A stretch of DNA of 36,174 nt from Neisseriaceae bacterium (GTDB lineage: Bacteria; Pseudomonadota; Gammaproteobacteria; Burkholderiales; UBA11063). Below, piece by piece: positions 17,130 through 25,940 of this stretch; positions within the stretch are counted from its first letter, which is position 1; every line of letters begins with the position of its first letter. The DNA is taken from assembly GCA_947446595.1 (NCBI GenBank), contig CANFGS010000019.1, positions 1-36,174 on the forward strand, in the 5' to 3' direction. Position numbers and translations under genes: made by a program. The notes beneath the pieces are model-generated. The model had not been told where the DNA came from and made no database searches. It saw nothing but the letters and a program-made list of their open reading frames with translations.

Positions 17130-17143
17130 AATATAATTTCTTT

Positions 17144-17935
17144 TTAGGAGTGTGCTTTTTTAAGGCAAACATTATCTTCTTTAGTAAATCTCATTTCTTC
17201 ATATTTACCATCAGTTTCAGGTAGATCCTGCGCTTTTTTACAAGCTGCGTTAGCACTTTCATATTTACCCGCAGCTATATAATATTGCCCTAAAAATACC
17301 CAGTTATTTCTGTATTTTGGAGCAGCATCAGCCGCACCTTTTATAAGAGCTTCCGCTTTTTTCATATCACCGCCAAACATTCCTGGTAACTCCTGGTAAT
17401 AACGCCCAAGAATACGCGAGCTTGCATAACCTTCATATGACGGATCAATAGCTCGAGCTTTCTCAAGTGCTGCCATACCAGGTTTAGCACCTGAAGCTGC
17501 AGCGAATACCCCCTTAGCAAGACCATAGCTACCTAAGTCAACCGCATACCATAAATACCCTTCAACTGCTGTAGGTTTTAAAGTCTGAGCTTGTAAGCCT
17601 GCTTTTGCACCATAGTCAAACAAATCAACACCAGCAATAGTATCAACAAAACGTGATTGCCCAACCCCAAAATTACCAATAAAAGACACCAAACGTGCTG
17701 TTTTCCAAGATGTAGCATAATCTTTTGGCACTTCAGGTTTAGTAATTAAATAATCAGCAATTATTTTCTGATTATCCTCATTTTCACGATTTGCCCAGCA
17801 ACTATCAACCACTGCTTCAGTCAGTGGAGTTCCCGCTGCCAAGGTAAACCCAGCAGCTTTATCTTTAGCATAACCACTAAAAATTGAGCCAGCTAGTACA
17901 GCAGCTAAAAGCGTATTTTTATTAATAATGTTCAT
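17144..17935 (-). CDS. Exported TPR protein, TRAP-transporter TatT-like
   Basis: A 263-residue protein with a cleavable-type signal sequence (about residues 1-23, ending SGYA). The middle (GYLWYAVDLGSYGLAKG, then IDPSYEGYASSRILGRYYQELPGMFGGDMKKAEALI) matches the TatT/TAtT tetratricopeptide family of periplasmic proteins, including the characteristic LGRYY-x-LPG-x-xGGD turn. A last TPR-like helix pair is at about 203-232 and two Cys near the C-terminus (with one near 46) may form a disulfide. The ATG lies 14 nt inside the end of the RND pump gene, with AAGGAG 8 nt upstream, so its synthesis is coupled to the pump. TatT proteins are usually linked to TRAP transporters, none of which is here. 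Confidence 0.65.
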   Translation of the reverse strand: MNIINKNTLLAAVLAGSIFSGYAKDKAAGFTLAAGTPLTEAVVDSCWANRENEDNQKIIADYLITKPEVPKDYATSWKTARLVSFIGNFGVGQSRFVDTIAGVDLFDYGAKAGLQAQTLKPTAVEGYLWYAVDLGSYGLAKGVFAAASGAKPGMAALEKARAIDPSYEGYASSRILGRYYQELPGMFGGDMKKAEALIKGAADAAPKYRNNWVFLGQYYIAAGKYESANAACKKAQDLPETDGKYEEMRFTKEDNVCLKKAHS

Positions 17936-20900
17936 GATTTGACTCCTTCTTAGGCGATTCTTTTTTGGAAAAATTCATCACCGTAATAAAAAATAATGGT
18001 ACAAATAAGGTAGCAATACAAGTTGAACCTATCATACCCCCGATAATACCAAGACCTACTGAATGTTGTGAATTAGCTCCTGCTCCAGTTGCTGTAACAA
18101 GTGGTACAGCTCCCAAAATAAAAGCAATTGACGTCATAATAATCGGTCTAAACCTAATTCGTGCGGCATGAATTGCTGCCTCACGATATGTCATACCTTC
18201 ACCACGTACCCCATCAATTGCAAACTCAGTTATTAAGATCGCATTTTTGGCAGATAAGCCAATGAGGGTCAACATACTTACTTGGAAATAAATATCATTT
18301 GGTTTATTAAATATCAATAATGTAATTGCAGCACCAAGTAACGCAAATGGTAGTGCCATCATAATAGCTAAAGGTAATGCCCATAACTCATAAAGTGCAG
18401 CTAAAATTAAAAACACCATTATTATACCCAAACTAAAGGCAATAACTGCGGTATTACCAGCAATAGCCTGCTGGTAAGACGGGCCAAACCAACTAACTGT
18501 ATAAGTTTTACCAAGCACCTTAGGTACAGCATCACGAATTATATTCATAATCTCACCTGAGGTGTACCCCTTAGATGGGTTAACTACTATTTGACTTGCT
18601 AAGAAATCGTTAAGTCTAGTAACAACTTCAGCACTATTTCTATATTGTAGTGTTGCAACACTGCCTGCTGGGATTATCTTACCTACTGTGTTTTTGATAT
18701 ATGTAGTATTTAGCATTTCTGGAGTATTTCTAAACTTATAATCACCCTGTAAAATCACCCACCATAAGTCTTGCCACTTAGTGAAATAATTTATATAATA
18801 AGTTCCAAAAACCGATTGTAAAGTATTAAATACTTGAGCATAAGTCAAACCATAGAGATATACTTTTGCTGGATCAATTTTTACATCCATTTCTGGAGTG
18901 GCAATATTATAAAACTGTGCTGCCATAGCAACTTCTGGATAGTTTTTTTGTAGATATTGAGTTAGCTTTACCGAATCAGCATAAATTTGTTCAACTGTTA
19001 GTGGTAAATTTGCTTGAAGATAGAAAGTAACACCACCAGTAGTACTCATCCCACGAATTGGGGGCTGATTAAATGCAAAACCCGTAATATTTTTATTTGC
19101 AGCGACAATTTTATTAGTTGCTGCAATCATATCATCAACACCACTATCTTTAGCTGGGCGTTTGGTATAGTCATCTAAAATAATACTTAGAGTCGAAGTA
19201 TTGGTCTTAGTAGCACCATTATCAACAGTATCAATCCCACCTAAAATCGCAACACGATTAACTGCCGGTAATTTTAGTATTTGACGTGACACTGACTCTG
19301 CTTGTTGTAAATTATATGCCATAGAACCAGCATTATTGACATGCTGAGTATTATAATAATACCCCATATCTTCAAGAGGCACTAGAGCTGTTGGAATATG
19401 GATAAATGCAGCTATAACAGCTATTACTACGCCAAACCAGATTGAGAGTGCAATTTTGGAATTATCAATAACAAATGTTACCACTATCATGTATTGATTA
19501 AGAAGTTTTTCGAAATAGATATTAAATTTATCAAAGAATATTTGTAATAACGCCAACGGTTTGAATTTTGGCATAACTTTATCACTGCCATGTTTGGAAT
19601 TTTTTAGCATTAAAGCACAAAGAGTTGGAGTCAAAGTTAATGCTACTACACCCGATAGTAGAGTTGATACCGCAATTGTAACTGCAAACTGTTTCATGAG
19701 TACGCCACTAAAGCCACCTAAGAACGCAACTGGCACAAATACTGCATTTAATACTGCAACCACCGCAATTACTGGAGAAGCCACCTCTACCATACATTTA
19801 ATTGCTGCATCAACCGAATTTAGTCCTTCTTCCCGCATTAAACGTTCAACATTTTCTAGCACTACGATTGCATCATCAACAACAATACCAATAGCTAATA
19901 CCATCCCAAATAGTGTTAGGGTATTAATTGAAAATCCAAGAGCGTAAGTTCCGGCAAAAGTACCAATAATTGCTACAGGTATTGCAAGAACAGGGATAAT
20001 AGTACCTTTAAGGTTTTGCATAAATAACATCACAACCATGAATACCAGTATAAAGGCTATTAATAGCGTTTCAATCACAGCCTGAATTGATAAAAGCACA
20101 AAATCTGAAGAATCATAATGATAATAGTATTTTATCCCGGCAGGCAAATGCTTACTTATAGAGTCAAGAGCGGCATTAACATTATGTTTAACTTCAATTT
20201 GATTAGCACCTGGTACAAGATAAATGGCAATACCAACAGCATTATGTTTTTCCATCTTACCAGTTTCCAAGTTACGCGAGAATGGTTCAAAAAAAGTACT
20301 ATATGATTGTGCATCTAGTGATACTCGAGCTACATCCTTAAGCCTCACCACTTGAGCACTACTTTCAGTAGCTTTTAAAACAATATTTTGAAATTGTGAC
20401 TCGTCAGTCATATAGCCTGGAGAATTAATCATATAGTTATATTTTTGATCCAATCCAACCATTGGCTCCATAGCATTCATACCAATTGCCCATGGCCAAT
20501 TTTGGTCATTGATAGCATTTTTAATATCAGCAACACCAATACCATAATAAGACATTTTATTTGGGTCAAGCCAAGCACGCATAGCAAACTGACGTTGCCC
20601 TACAATGGTAATAACACCAATACCTGGAATTTGTAATAAAACTGGATAGATATAGCGTTGAACATAGTTACTAATATAGAGTAAATCAGGATTGCCATCT
20701 TCAGAATAAAATGGTATCACCAAAAATAGATCGGGATTTTTCATCCGCATTACAACACCTTGAGCTTGTACTTGAGTAGGTAATTGAGGTAATGCTGTAT
20801 TAATTCGGTTTAGAGCATCAGCTTCTACTGATTTTAAATCGGTTCCTACTTGGAAATAAACATTTAGGGATATTGAGCTACTACCATTAGCACTTGCTGA

Positions 20901-21140
20901 TTGCATATAAATCATTCCAGGAACACCTGACATCTGATCTTCTATTGGTGCTGCAACAGCATTAGCTATCGTTTGGGCATCAGCTCCAGGGAAATTTACA
21001 GATATGTTTAAGCATGGCGGAACAATATTTGGATATTGCTCTATGGGAGATGCGTACATAGAAACTAGACCAGCTATCATAATGACAATTGATATAACTA
21101 CTGACAGAACTGGTCTTAAGATAAAAAATCGGCAAAACAT
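17922..21140 (-). CDS. RND multidrug efflux pump, AcrB/HAE1 family
   Basis: A 1072-residue inner-membrane proton-driven pump. It begins FFILRPVLSVVISIVIMIAG, a typical HAE1 first helix, and has the porter-domain SPIEQYPNIVPP segment. The proton-relay pair Asp422-Asp423 lies in GIVVDDAIVVLENVERLM, with the partner Lys in LTLIGLSAKNAILITEFA late in the sequence. FRPIIMTSIAFILGAVPL and the long periplasmic loops complete the family pattern. It exports lipophilic compounds with the adaptor encoded 25 bp upstream; an outer-membrane TolC partner is not encoded nearby. An AAGG site precedes the ATG. Confidence 0.95.
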   Translation of the reverse strand: MFCRFFILRPVLSVVISIVIMIAGLVSMYASPIEQYPNIVPPCLNISVNFPGADAQTIANAVAAPIEDQMSGVPGMIYMQSASANGSSSISLNVYFQVGTDLKSVEADALNRINTALPQLPTQVQAQGVVMRMKNPDLFLVIPFYSEDGNPDLLYISNYVQRYIYPVLLQIPGIGVITIVGQRQFAMRAWLDPNKMSYYGIGVADIKNAINDQNWPWAIGMNAMEPMVGLDQKYNYMINSPGYMTDESQFQNIVLKATESSAQVVRLKDVARVSLDAQSYSTFFEPFSRNLETGKMEKHNAVGIAIYLVPGANQIEVKHNVNAALDSISKHLPAGIKYYYHYDSSDFVLLSIQAVIETLLIAFILVFMVVMLFMQNLKGTIIPVLAIPVAIIGTFAGTYALGFSINTLTLFGMVLAIGIVVDDAIVVLENVERLMREEGLNSVDAAIKCMVEVASPVIAVVAVLNAVFVPVAFLGGFSGVLMKQFAVTIAVSTLLSGVVALTLTPTLCALMLKNSKHGSDKVMPKFKPLALLQIFFDKFNIYFEKLLNQYMIVVTFVIDNSKIALSIWFGVVIAVIAAFIHIPTALVPLEDMGYYYNTQHVNNAGSMAYNLQQAESVSRQILKLPAVNRVAILGGIDTVDNGATKTNTSTLSIILDDYTKRPAKDSGVDDMIAATNKIVAANKNITGFAFNQPPIRGMSTTGGVTFYLQANLPLTVEQIYADSVKLTQYLQKNYPEVAMAAQFYNIATPEMDVKIDPAKVYLYGLTYAQVFNTLQSVFGTYYINYFTKWQDLWWVILQGDYKFRNTPEMLNTTYIKNTVGKIIPAGSVATLQYRNSAEVVTRLNDFLASQIVVNPSKGYTSGEIMNIIRDAVPKVLGKTYTVSWFGPSYQQAIAGNTAVIAFSLGIIMVFLILAALYELWALPLAIMMALPFALLGAAITLLIFNKPNDIYFQVSMLTLIGLSAKNAILITEFAIDGVRGEGMTYREAAIHAARIRFRPIIMTSIAFILGAVPLVTATGAGANSQHSVGLGIIGGMIGSTCIATLFVPLFFITVMNFSKKESPKKESNHEHY

Positions 21141-21165
21141 ATTTAAACCTTAGATGGTTATATTT

Positions 21166-22302
21166 TTATTTAATTACTGAAGTTACACTTTGATCATTAG
21201 TTGAATCAATAACAATTTTATCGTCAACATTGACTTTTAGTCCACCATTAACAACAATTTTTTCACCATCAGCAAGTCCGCTATCAACGATCCATAGATC
21301 GCCAACCATTTTACCGGTTACTACACGTTTTTTAAATATTTTATTTTGGCTATTAACCTCATAAACAAATGGCCCAGCATCATCACGGAATATCGCCACT
21401 TGTGGAATAGCATAAGCGTTTTTATATATTGCACCATTAAGATAAATATGGATAAATTGCCCCGCTAATAATTTATGTTTTAATGAAATATTATCTACGT
21501 AAGCCCGTAAATTCCATACTCCATTTTGTAAGCTAATACGGGTATCAGCAAATTGAACATAGCCTTCATTTTTTATCATATGACCATCAGCTAGTTGTAA
21601 ATCAGTCCTAAACTTATATCCTTTTGGAACTGACATTTTACCATCAATAACACCTTGCTCAATATTTAAGCGATCATTTTCAGGCATAGAAAACAATATA
21701 TACATATCATTAACTGAATTAATCTGATTAAGTGTAGTTTGAAACGCACTCACCATATCACCAACAGTTACCTGACGTTCTGATATATACCCATCAGCAG
21801 GCGCTCTAACTTTACAGTACTCGATATTTAGTTTTTGTTGGTTTATATTTGCTATATCAGTCTTAACATTTCCAAGCCCTGCTTTATAATTAATATTGGC
21901 AGTTTCTACATCTTGTAACGATACTGCATTTACTTTGTATAATCTTTCATAACGTTCATAAATTAGCTTGTAGTTATCAAGTGCTGCTTGGTCTCTTACC
22001 AAATTACCTTCATACGTCTTTAAATCAAATTCATAAGGACGTGGGTCAATTTCATAAAGAACTGCATCTTTTTTAACATATGTACCCTCAGTATAATATT
22101 GCTTAAAAATTGCACCACTAATTCGAGGAATAACTGGATAATCAACAACACCTTGAACCATAGCTGGATAATCAAATACATAAGGTACGTCATATGCCTT
22201 AGTTACCATAACATCCACGTGCTTATCTGCTACTTTAGGCATCTCTTTTTTACCGCAAGAGATAATAGCTAAACTTACACAAGCAATTAATAATCTTTTC
22301 AT
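21166..22302 (-). CDS. RND periplasmic adaptor (membrane fusion lipoprotein)
   Basis: A 378-residue HlyD/AcrA-type adaptor. The signal peptide ends in the lipobox AIISC with Cys16. YPAMVQGVVDYPVIPRISG starts the lipoyl half, followed by a short alpha-hairpin (about residues 78-150, QAALDNYKLIYERYERLYK onward) and the second lipoyl half with VRAPADGYISERQVTVGDMV. The beta-barrel and membrane-proximal domain follow. It links the pump to an outer-membrane channel. It is the first gene of the pump operon, transcribed away from pglL. Confidence 0.92.
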   Translation of the reverse strand: MKRLLIACVSLAIISCGKKEMPKVADKHVDVMVTKAYDVPYVFDYPAMVQGVVDYPVIPRISGAIFKQYYTEGTYVKKDAVLYEIDPRPYEFDLKTYEGNLVRDQAALDNYKLIYERYERLYKVNAVSLQDVETANINYKAGLGNVKTDIANINQQKLNIEYCKVRAPADGYISERQVTVGDMVSAFQTTLNQINSVNDMYILFSMPENDRLNIEQGVIDGKMSVPKGYKFRTDLQLADGHMIKNEGYVQFADTRISLQNGVWNLRAYVDNISLKHKLLAGQFIHIYLNGAIYKNAYAIPQVAIFRDDAGPFVYEVNSQNKIFKKRVVTGKMVGDLWIVDSGLADGEKIVVNGGLKVNVDDKIVIDSTNDQSVTSVIK

Positions 22303-22384
22303 CTACAAAAAACCCAAAAAAAAGTTAAACGCAGCTACACTTATACTACAATGCATATTAAATACCATAAAATCTCAGGACTGA

Positions 22385-22414
22385 TTGTATCATATATTAT
22401 ACCTATGGTACAAT
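22385..22414 (+). promoter_or_regulatory. Candidate promoter of pglL
   Basis: TTGTAT (22385-22390), 18 bp, TACAAT (22409-22414), with TGG just before the -10 (extended -10). It lies 63 bp ahead of the pglL ATG in the region shared with the divergent RND operon. Confidence 0.45.
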
Positions 22415-22476
22415 AATCACTTATAAATTTAATAAGTTATTTATATTACTTCAAAAACTCACCCCAAGGAAATAAA

Positions 22477-24225
22477 ATGTCCCACAAATATTACTGGATA
22501 ATTGCTCTAAATATTATTATATTATTAGCATTACCACAACTAAGCCCATTTCACTATGACCCACTACCTGAATTCTTTGCAGAGTCTACATTTGCATGGG
22601 CATCAATAAGTATTTTTCTAATAACATTATTTGCTTATAAACATATCTCTATACCTCGAATAACCATCCCTCTAGCTTTACTAGCAATTTTTATATTTAT
22701 TCAAAATAAATTCGTGAATATTGACTATGTAGGGTTATCATATGTCGCTGGGATGGAGCTAATACTCTGCATCATGATCGCAGTTAGTTTTAGTACACTT
22801 ATTGAAGAATTTGGTATACAAACTATCGTAACTACAGTTTGTGTAGCATTACTCATAGGCGCAATACTACAATCCGCTATTGGATTTTTACAATATAGCG
22901 GTATGTATAAAATATTGGGGGACTTTATATTCTATGATAGCCTTCATCCAAGCACTAACATCTTTGGGCATTTTGGGCAGCGCAATCATTACTGTCACTA
23001 TCTTAGCTGGGCACTCTTTGGATTAATTTATTTATTTCATAAAAATAACATCAAACTTCCGGTGTTTTTAATTATTGGTGCATGGTTGATTTTTAGTATT
23101 ACTATTGCAGCTTCTCGTAGTGTATTTATATATTTTGCACTAGCAAGTCTCATATCATTGGTTTATTTCATCAAAAATCGTAATCGCGAATCTAGAAATT
23201 TATTTATTTTGATTATAACTGCTAGCATAACATTAGTTTTAATAGAGTCTCTGTACCCAATGATTTCTAATATGGTTAGCCACACATCCCATATCAGTTC
23301 TGGATTACAAAGAATTGCTGATAGTACTGACAATGGCTTATCAAATAGACGTTTTACTGAATGGCAAAAAGCTTGGATAGTATTTAAAAATAATCCTATT
23401 TTTGGATATGGTCTAAATGAATATGCCAAACAAAGTATAAACCTTCAAATTTTATTCCCTAATGCACCTCTAAATAGTGGGCTATTTACTAATTGCCATA
23501 ATCTAATCTTACAATTACTAGCTGAAACAGGGGTTATTGGAGCTCTTATTGTCGTTATTGGTCTAATTTATTCAATTTATGCAATAATCAAATATAATAA
23601 TGCTGAATGTGTAATGATTTTATGCATGATTTTTACGACACTAGCTCACAGTATGGTTGAATACCCTCTTTGGTACATATACTTTCTTGGACCATGGATG
23701 ATATTTTTATCAATTGACAAACCTATTTTTAAACTAAGTAGCAATGTAGCTTCAGGAATAGCCATCATACCTCTTGTTTGCATGGTATATCTACTATTCA
23801 AAGCTAGTTTTATAATGAATGCTCTTGTAAGCTATGTAGATGCTCCAAGTAACAAGACTTACTTTGTACCACAAGAACAGTATTTGGAAAGCTTGGTGAA
23901 TAATAATGTACTTTGGGCATACCCTGCTATGTATACTCTAGATAACTATATAAATATTGATGATGCTAATACCAATAGTGTAATGTCAGCTCAAACCCAA
24001 CTAAACTATGAGAATCACTTTAGTGGCTTTCACCCATATCCTGACAATATGATTAAACAAGCACAATTATATTGGAATATGGGAGATAAAGCTGAAGCTA
24101 GGCGGTATGTAAGACTAGCACTAATATCATATCCGGTATATAAATCAAGCTACTTATCATCTTTGAAAGATAAGAAATATTCTGAACTAGCTAAGATAGT
24201 TAAAGATTATCAATATAAGAAATAA
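22477..24225 (+). CDS. pglL: O-oligosaccharyltransferase, PglL/O-antigen ligase family
   Basis: A 582-residue inner-membrane protein with about 12 helices that transfers lipid-linked glycans to proteins, or to lipid A core in the ligase branch. The PglL_A signature is seen in GHFGQRNHYCHYL (164-176). The Wzy_C domain follows, with the family Arg in AASRSVF (210-216), NPIFGYGLNEY and the likely catalytic His340 in NCHNLILQLLAETG, corresponding to the essential His of Neisseria PglL. AHSMVEYPLWYIYFLGPW and a soluble helical C-terminal tail match the Wzy_C_2 region. These features favour PglL over WaaL. No pilin gene lies nearby. A CCAAGGAAA site precedes the ATG. Confidence 0.85.
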   Translation: MSHKYYWIIALNIIILLALPQLSPFHYDPLPEFFAESTFAWASISIFLITLFAYKHISIPRITIPLALLAIFIFIQNKFVNIDYVGLSYVAGMELILCIMIAVSFSTLIEEFGIQTIVTTVCVALLIGAILQSAIGFLQYSGMYKILGDFIFYDSLHPSTNIFGHFGQRNHYCHYLSWALFGLIYLFHKNNIKLPVFLIIGAWLIFSITIAASRSVFIYFALASLISLVYFIKNRNRESRNLFILIITASITLVLIESLYPMISNMVSHTSHISSGLQRIADSTDNGLSNRRFTEWQKAWIVFKNNPIFGYGLNEYAKQSINLQILFPNAPLNSGLFTNCHNLILQLLAETGVIGALIVVIGLIYSIYAIIKYNNAECVMILCMIFTTLAHSMVEYPLWYIYFLGPWMIFLSIDKPIFKLSSNVASGIAIIPLVCMVYLLFKASFIMNALVSYVDAPSNKTYFVPQEQYLESLVNNNVLWAYPAMYTLDNYINIDDANTNSVMSAQTQLNYENHFSGFHPYPDNMIKQAQLYWNMGDKAEARRYVRLALISYPVYKSSYLSSLKDKKYSELAKIVKDYQYKK

Positions 24226-24241
24226 GGATAATTAAACAAAT

Positions 24242-24373
24242 TTAGGGCATGGATCCCAGCCTTCGCTGGGATGACTGAATAGAATGCTGGTATAACGTAA
24301 TAAAACGCTCTATGCCGTCATTCCAAACAAAAACATTTTGCTGTTCGTATAGCGCTTGGAATCCAAGCCCTAA
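24242..24373. repeat. 132-bp inverted-repeat element with two hairpins
   Basis: The outer arms TTAGGGCATGGATCCCAGC (24242-24260) and the complement of 24354-24373 match at about 16 of 19 positions. Inside, ATCCCAGC-CTTC-GCTGGGAT (24253-24272) is a perfect 8-bp hairpin, and ATTCCAA (24320-24326) pairs with TTGGAAT (24356-24362). This is the architecture of REP/BIME or small MITE elements. It lies between the convergent pglL and GT39 genes and may act as a two-way transcription stop. No clear target duplication is visible. Confidence 0.75.
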
Positions 24374-24375
24374 TA

Positions 24376-25911
24376 TTACTGTTGAAATGAGTGGAAGTTA
24401 TCACATTTATACAAATGTAATACCATCTCAGTACGCCCATGACGAGTAATCGGAACATCATCTACTTTTCGTAAATTAGAACAATAATTATGCGTATCTT
24501 CTAAAACCTTGTCAGTATTGTCACGTGTCACAAAAATTAGATCTTGACCAAGATAATCATTATCATTAAAATAATAACTATAATTACGCTGCTCTTCAAA
24601 TGAACGAACTGGTATCTTACCTTTTAGCGCCCAATCAACCTTACCAGAGATTAGCCAATGTGAAGCACCTACAAATAAATTCGGTTGATTTAATAATCCA
24701 TGCGTCTCAAAATAAGTTAGTAAATCAGTATAATCATATCCATCCATAGTTGGTTCAACTATTTGGTCTTTTGGCGTACCTGGGTTAGTTACTTCAGCTA
24801 ACTGCTTAGGGCCATAACTTTGCCAAAAACCAGTTTCTTCCTGCACACCAGCAAGAAATAAAATACCATAGGCAAATACGAAAGAAAAAACAATCCATTT
24901 AAGTGTACGACCTCTAGTTGGGCTATTTAGTCGTTTTTCAACCATAGCACCAAGTGGTACAAATAATATCATATAGCCTACTGATTGCCAGTGGAAATGA
25001 TACGATAAGTCAGCCCAAAGTGTTGAGGCTGTAAAAAACACTATCGGAAATAAAGCCATACAAAAGAAGAACCAGTATTTATTATCAGTTTTACCCAAGC
25101 GATATGAACGAACAAACTCAACTACTATAGGCACCCAAATCCAAGGCAATAACCATAAAGCCTGACCTAGAAAGCTTCTAAAAAACCAGTCAAAGTGTAA
25201 ATGAAAATTATCAGTAAACTCACGAGAGGATTGGAAACGAATAGATACCCAATCATGCTGATAATTCCATATAAAAATTGGTAAAAAGAATATCAAGCAT
25301 ATAACCCCAGCAAGATAAAACCCAGGATTTTTAAATACTCTACGTTCACGGGTAATAATATACAATAAAACACCTAAAGCAAAAAATACTACATGATATT
25401 TAGATAAGCCAGTTAATCCCATATCCACACCTAGTAGTATCCATAAGTACAACTCATTTTTACATGTTAGTGGTGCTTTTGGAAAAAACAACCTAACCAT
25501 TATATATAAACCAACTGACCAGAAGAATAAAAGTGGTGCATCAGGTTGAAACCAAATTCCATCAATTATATATAAAGCACTTAAATTAAAAATTAAAACA
25601 GTATAAAACCCAGCTTTTTCACTAAAAAACCATTTAGCAATTAAATATAGCATAAAGCTAGTACCTGAGAACAACATCACATCAGGTAATCTAAGCCCAA
25701 AAGTATTGGTACCAAAAATCTTAAGCGATACATGGCTTAACCAAAAAAACAAAGGTGGTTGGTCAACATAGCTAAGCGCAATGTCATGCGCTCCACGGAA
25801 GTAATACGACTCCCCCGTACCTAACCCAGTAGTTGCAGCAATAATAATCCGCACTAAAAAAAATGCTAAGATCAAGTAAATAGTATTTTTGGTTATATTA
25901 GATGTTTTAAT
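24376..25911 (-). CDS. GT39/ArnT-like membrane glycosyltransferase, probable ATT start
   Basis: A polytopic GT-C fold enzyme of the PMT_2/ArnT type using polyprenyl-phosphate sugars. The first periplasmic loop shows GTGESYYFRGAHDIALSYVD and PPLFFWLSH; the usual Asp-Glu pair reads Gly-Glu, so the candidate catalytic acid differs. About 10-11 helices precede a soluble C-terminal domain (about 345-511). The first conventional start, TTG at 25873-25875, has no ribosome site. Upstream in frame there is no ATG, GTG or TTG before a stop at 25927-25929, but an AGGGGAA site sits 6 nt before ATT 25909-25911, which I take as the start (511 residues). It follows the beta-barrel gene pair after 29 nt. Confidence 0.75.
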   Translation of the reverse strand: MKTSNITKNTIYLILAFFLVRIIIAATTGLGTGESYYFRGAHDIALSYVDQPPLFFWLSHVSLKIFGTNTFGLRLPDVMLFSGTSFMLYLIAKWFFSEKAGFYTVLIFNLSALYIIDGIWFQPDAPLLFFWSVGLYIMVRLFFPKAPLTCKNELYLWILLGVDMGLTGLSKYHVVFFALGVLLYIITRERRVFKNPGFYLAGVICLIFFLPIFIWNYQHDWVSIRFQSSREFTDNFHLHFDWFFRSFLGQALWLLPWIWVPIVVEFVRSYRLGKTDNKYWFFFCMALFPIVFFTASTLWADLSYHFHWQSVGYMILFVPLGAMVEKRLNSPTRGRTLKWIVFSFVFAYGILFLAGVQEETGFWQSYGPKQLAEVTNPGTPKDQIVEPTMDGYDYTDLLTYFETHGLLNQPNLFVGASHWLISGKVDWALKGKIPVRSFEEQRNYSYYFNDNDYLGQDLIFVTRDNTDKVLEDTHNYCSNLRKVDDVPITRHGRTEMVLHLYKCDNFHSFQQ

Positions 25912-25940
25912 GATATATTCCCCTAATTATAAAAGAAAAA

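Noticed and set aside
19561-19947. 128-codon plus-strand frame opposite the RND pump
   Set aside because: Low-complexity Thr/Ala/Ile composition is the mirror of the pump's membrane-helix codons; no ribosome site.
24376-25875. GT39 gene starting at TTG 25873-25875
   Set aside because: There is no ribosome site near it, while a strong one precedes ATT 25909-25911 in the same frame.
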